Assembly: GCA_009703165.1 (NCBI GenBank)
Contig: WLGP01000051.1
Coordinates: 1 to 6,691, forward strand
DNA from: Actinomycetota bacterium
GTDB lineage: Bacteria > Actinomycetota > Actinomycetes > Nanopelagicales > Nanopelagicaceae
Direction: 5' to 3'
DNA: 6,691 nucleotides
Part shown: one piece after another, positions 5,775 through 6,691 of the stretch
Position numbering within the stretch: position 1 is the stretch's first letter
Layout: each line of letters starts with the position of its first letter
Notes under the pieces: generated by a model
The model's database searches: none
What the model was told of the DNA's origin: nothing
What the model saw: only the letters and a program-made list of their open reading frames with translations
Translations under genes and position numbers: made by a program

Positions 5775-6691
5775 TTGAGCGAACTCAGACTAACTTCCGA
5801 AAAAAGATTGCGTCTCTTTTCAGGACGCGGGTTCCCCGAGTTAGCTGAAGAGGTTGCTACCGAACTTGGCGTTCCGATCACACCAACATCTGCATATGAC
5901 TTTGCAAATGGTGAAATCTTTGTTCGCTTTGAAGAGTCAGTTCGCGGTTGCGATGCATTCGTTCTGCAGTCACATGCTGCGCCGGTAAATAAGCAGATCA
6001 TGGAACAACTCATCATGGTCGATGCTCTCAAGCGCGCATCTGCAAAGCGCATCACAGTTGTTGCACCGTTCTACGGATATGCTCGTCAAGATAAGAAGCA
6101 CCGCGGACGTGAGCCAATCTCTGCACGTTTGATGGCAGATCTCTACAAGACCGCTGGCGCAGATCGCCTTATGGTTGTCGATCTTCACACATCACAGATT
6201 CAAGGATTCTTCGATGGTCCAGTTGATCATCTCTTTGCTCTTCCAATGCTCGCCAATTACGTTGGCAGCAAGGTCGATCGTTCAATGCTCACTATCGTCT
6301 CTCCAGACTCAGGACGTGTACGCGTTGCAGAGCGTTGGTCAGAACTTCTTGGTGGCTGCCCGATCGCATTTATCCATAAGACCCGCGATCCATTAGTACC
6401 AAATGAATCTGTAACGGGTCGCGTCGTCGGTGATGTCTCAGGTCGCACCTGCGTAGTTATCGATGACATGATCGACACTGCAGGAACAATTACAAAAGCA
6501 GTTGACGCACTCTTTGAAGGTGGCGCAAAAGATGTCATCATCGCTGCAACTCACGCGGTCTTCTCAGGTCCTGCTGTAGAGCGTTTGAAGGAATCTCGCG
6601 CAGTTGAAATTGTTGTCACTAACTCATTGCCGATCTCTGAAGAGAAGCGCTTTGACAAGCTGACCGTGCTCACCATCGCCCCACTCTTGGG
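5775..6691 (+). CDS. prs: Ribose-phosphate pyrophosphokinase (PRPP synthetase, 3' partial)
   Basis: Prs transfers pyrophosphate from ATP to ribose-5-phosphate, giving PRPP for purine, pyrimidine, NAD, histidine and tryptophan synthesis in the cytoplasm. The frame starts at TTG and stays open to the window end, with 305 complete codons; roughly 15-25 residues are probably missing compared with the usual 310-330. Seen motifs: FSGRGFPELAEEVA at residues 15-28, YDFANGEIFVRF at 41-52, the ATP-binding PFYGYARQDKKHRGRE at 98-113 with Arg104 and Gln105, VDLHTSQIQGFFDGP, SPDSGRVRVAERW, and the PRPP loop DDMIDTAGT at 230-238. The alanine in DTAGT, instead of DTGGT, also occurs in the Bacillus enzyme and is not a defect. 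It lies 5 nt after glmU, so a glmU-prs operon is likely. In Actinobacteria rplY and pth commonly follow, outside this window. Confidence 0.96.
   Translation, partial: MSELRLTSEKRLRLFSGRGFPELAEEVATELGVPITPTSAYDFANGEIFVRFEESVRGCDAFVLQSHAAPVNKQIMEQLIMVDALKRASAKRITVVAPFYGYARQDKKHRGREPISARLMADLYKTAGADRLMVVDLHTSQIQGFFDGPVDHLFALPMLANYVGSKVDRSMLTIVSPDSGRVRVAERWSELLGGCPIAFIHKTRDPLVPNESVTGRVVGDVSGRTCVVIDDMIDTAGTITKAVDALFEGGAKDVIIAATHAVFSGPAVERLKESRAVEIVVTNSLPISEEKRFDKLTVLTIAPLL

Noticed and set aside
6459..6485. DTAGT instead of DTGGT in the PRPP loop of Prs
   Set aside because: The same alanine occurs in the Bacillus enzyme, so it is normal family variation and not a sign of inactivation.

Overview
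The window is a stretch of bacterial housekeeping genes, all on the + strand. In order: metG (5' end cut off by the window), tatD, rsmA/ksgA, ispE, a tRNA-Gln(UUG) gene, glmU and prs (3' end cut off by the window). The order metG-tatD-rsmA-ispE followed by tRNA-Gln-glmU-prs is typical of Actinobacteria. The TatD N-terminal lead-in (proline-rich, ending LPVPCVDAHAH) and the Prs sequence also look actinobacterial. Base composition looks close to half G+C by eye (not computed), and gaps are very short. No rpf gene lies between tatD and rsmA, where many high-GC Actinobacteria carry one. Together these suggest a streamlined, lower-GC actinobacterium. A freshwater Nanopelagicales (acI-type) genome is my best guess, but this is inference and not proven by the window.

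Bases 1-4121 look like one operon. metG (methionyl-tRNA synthetase) is followed after 8 nt by tatD (metal-dependent hydrolase). tatD overlaps rsmA (16S rRNA dimethyladenosine transferase) by 4 nt in a GTGA junction. rsmA is followed after 16 nt by ispE (MEP-pathway kinase). These genes serve translation, ribosome maturation and isoprenoid precursor synthesis.

Bases 4122-4344 are the only non-protein-coding stretch of any size. They hold the tRNA-Gln gene (4177-4248) and an unusual set of short repeats. Two 26-nt hairpins (4260-4285 and 4305-4330) have the same arms and the same 7-nt variable centre length. Their 3' arm matches the 3' end of the tRNA gene. A T-arm-like sequence lies exactly 100 nt upstream of the real T arm. 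I see no convincing promoter and no hairpin followed by a T run here.

Bases 4345-6691 hold glmU (UDP-GlcNAc synthesis for peptidoglycan) and, 5 nt later, prs (PRPP synthesis), which starts at TTG. PRPP and UDP-GlcNAc are central precursors for nucleotides and cell wall.

The protein genes look intact and ordinary, with expected catalytic motifs. I found no mobile element, CRISPR array, toxin-antitoxin pair or novel multi-gene system. The one region that deserves a second look is the repeat-rich spacer around the tRNA.
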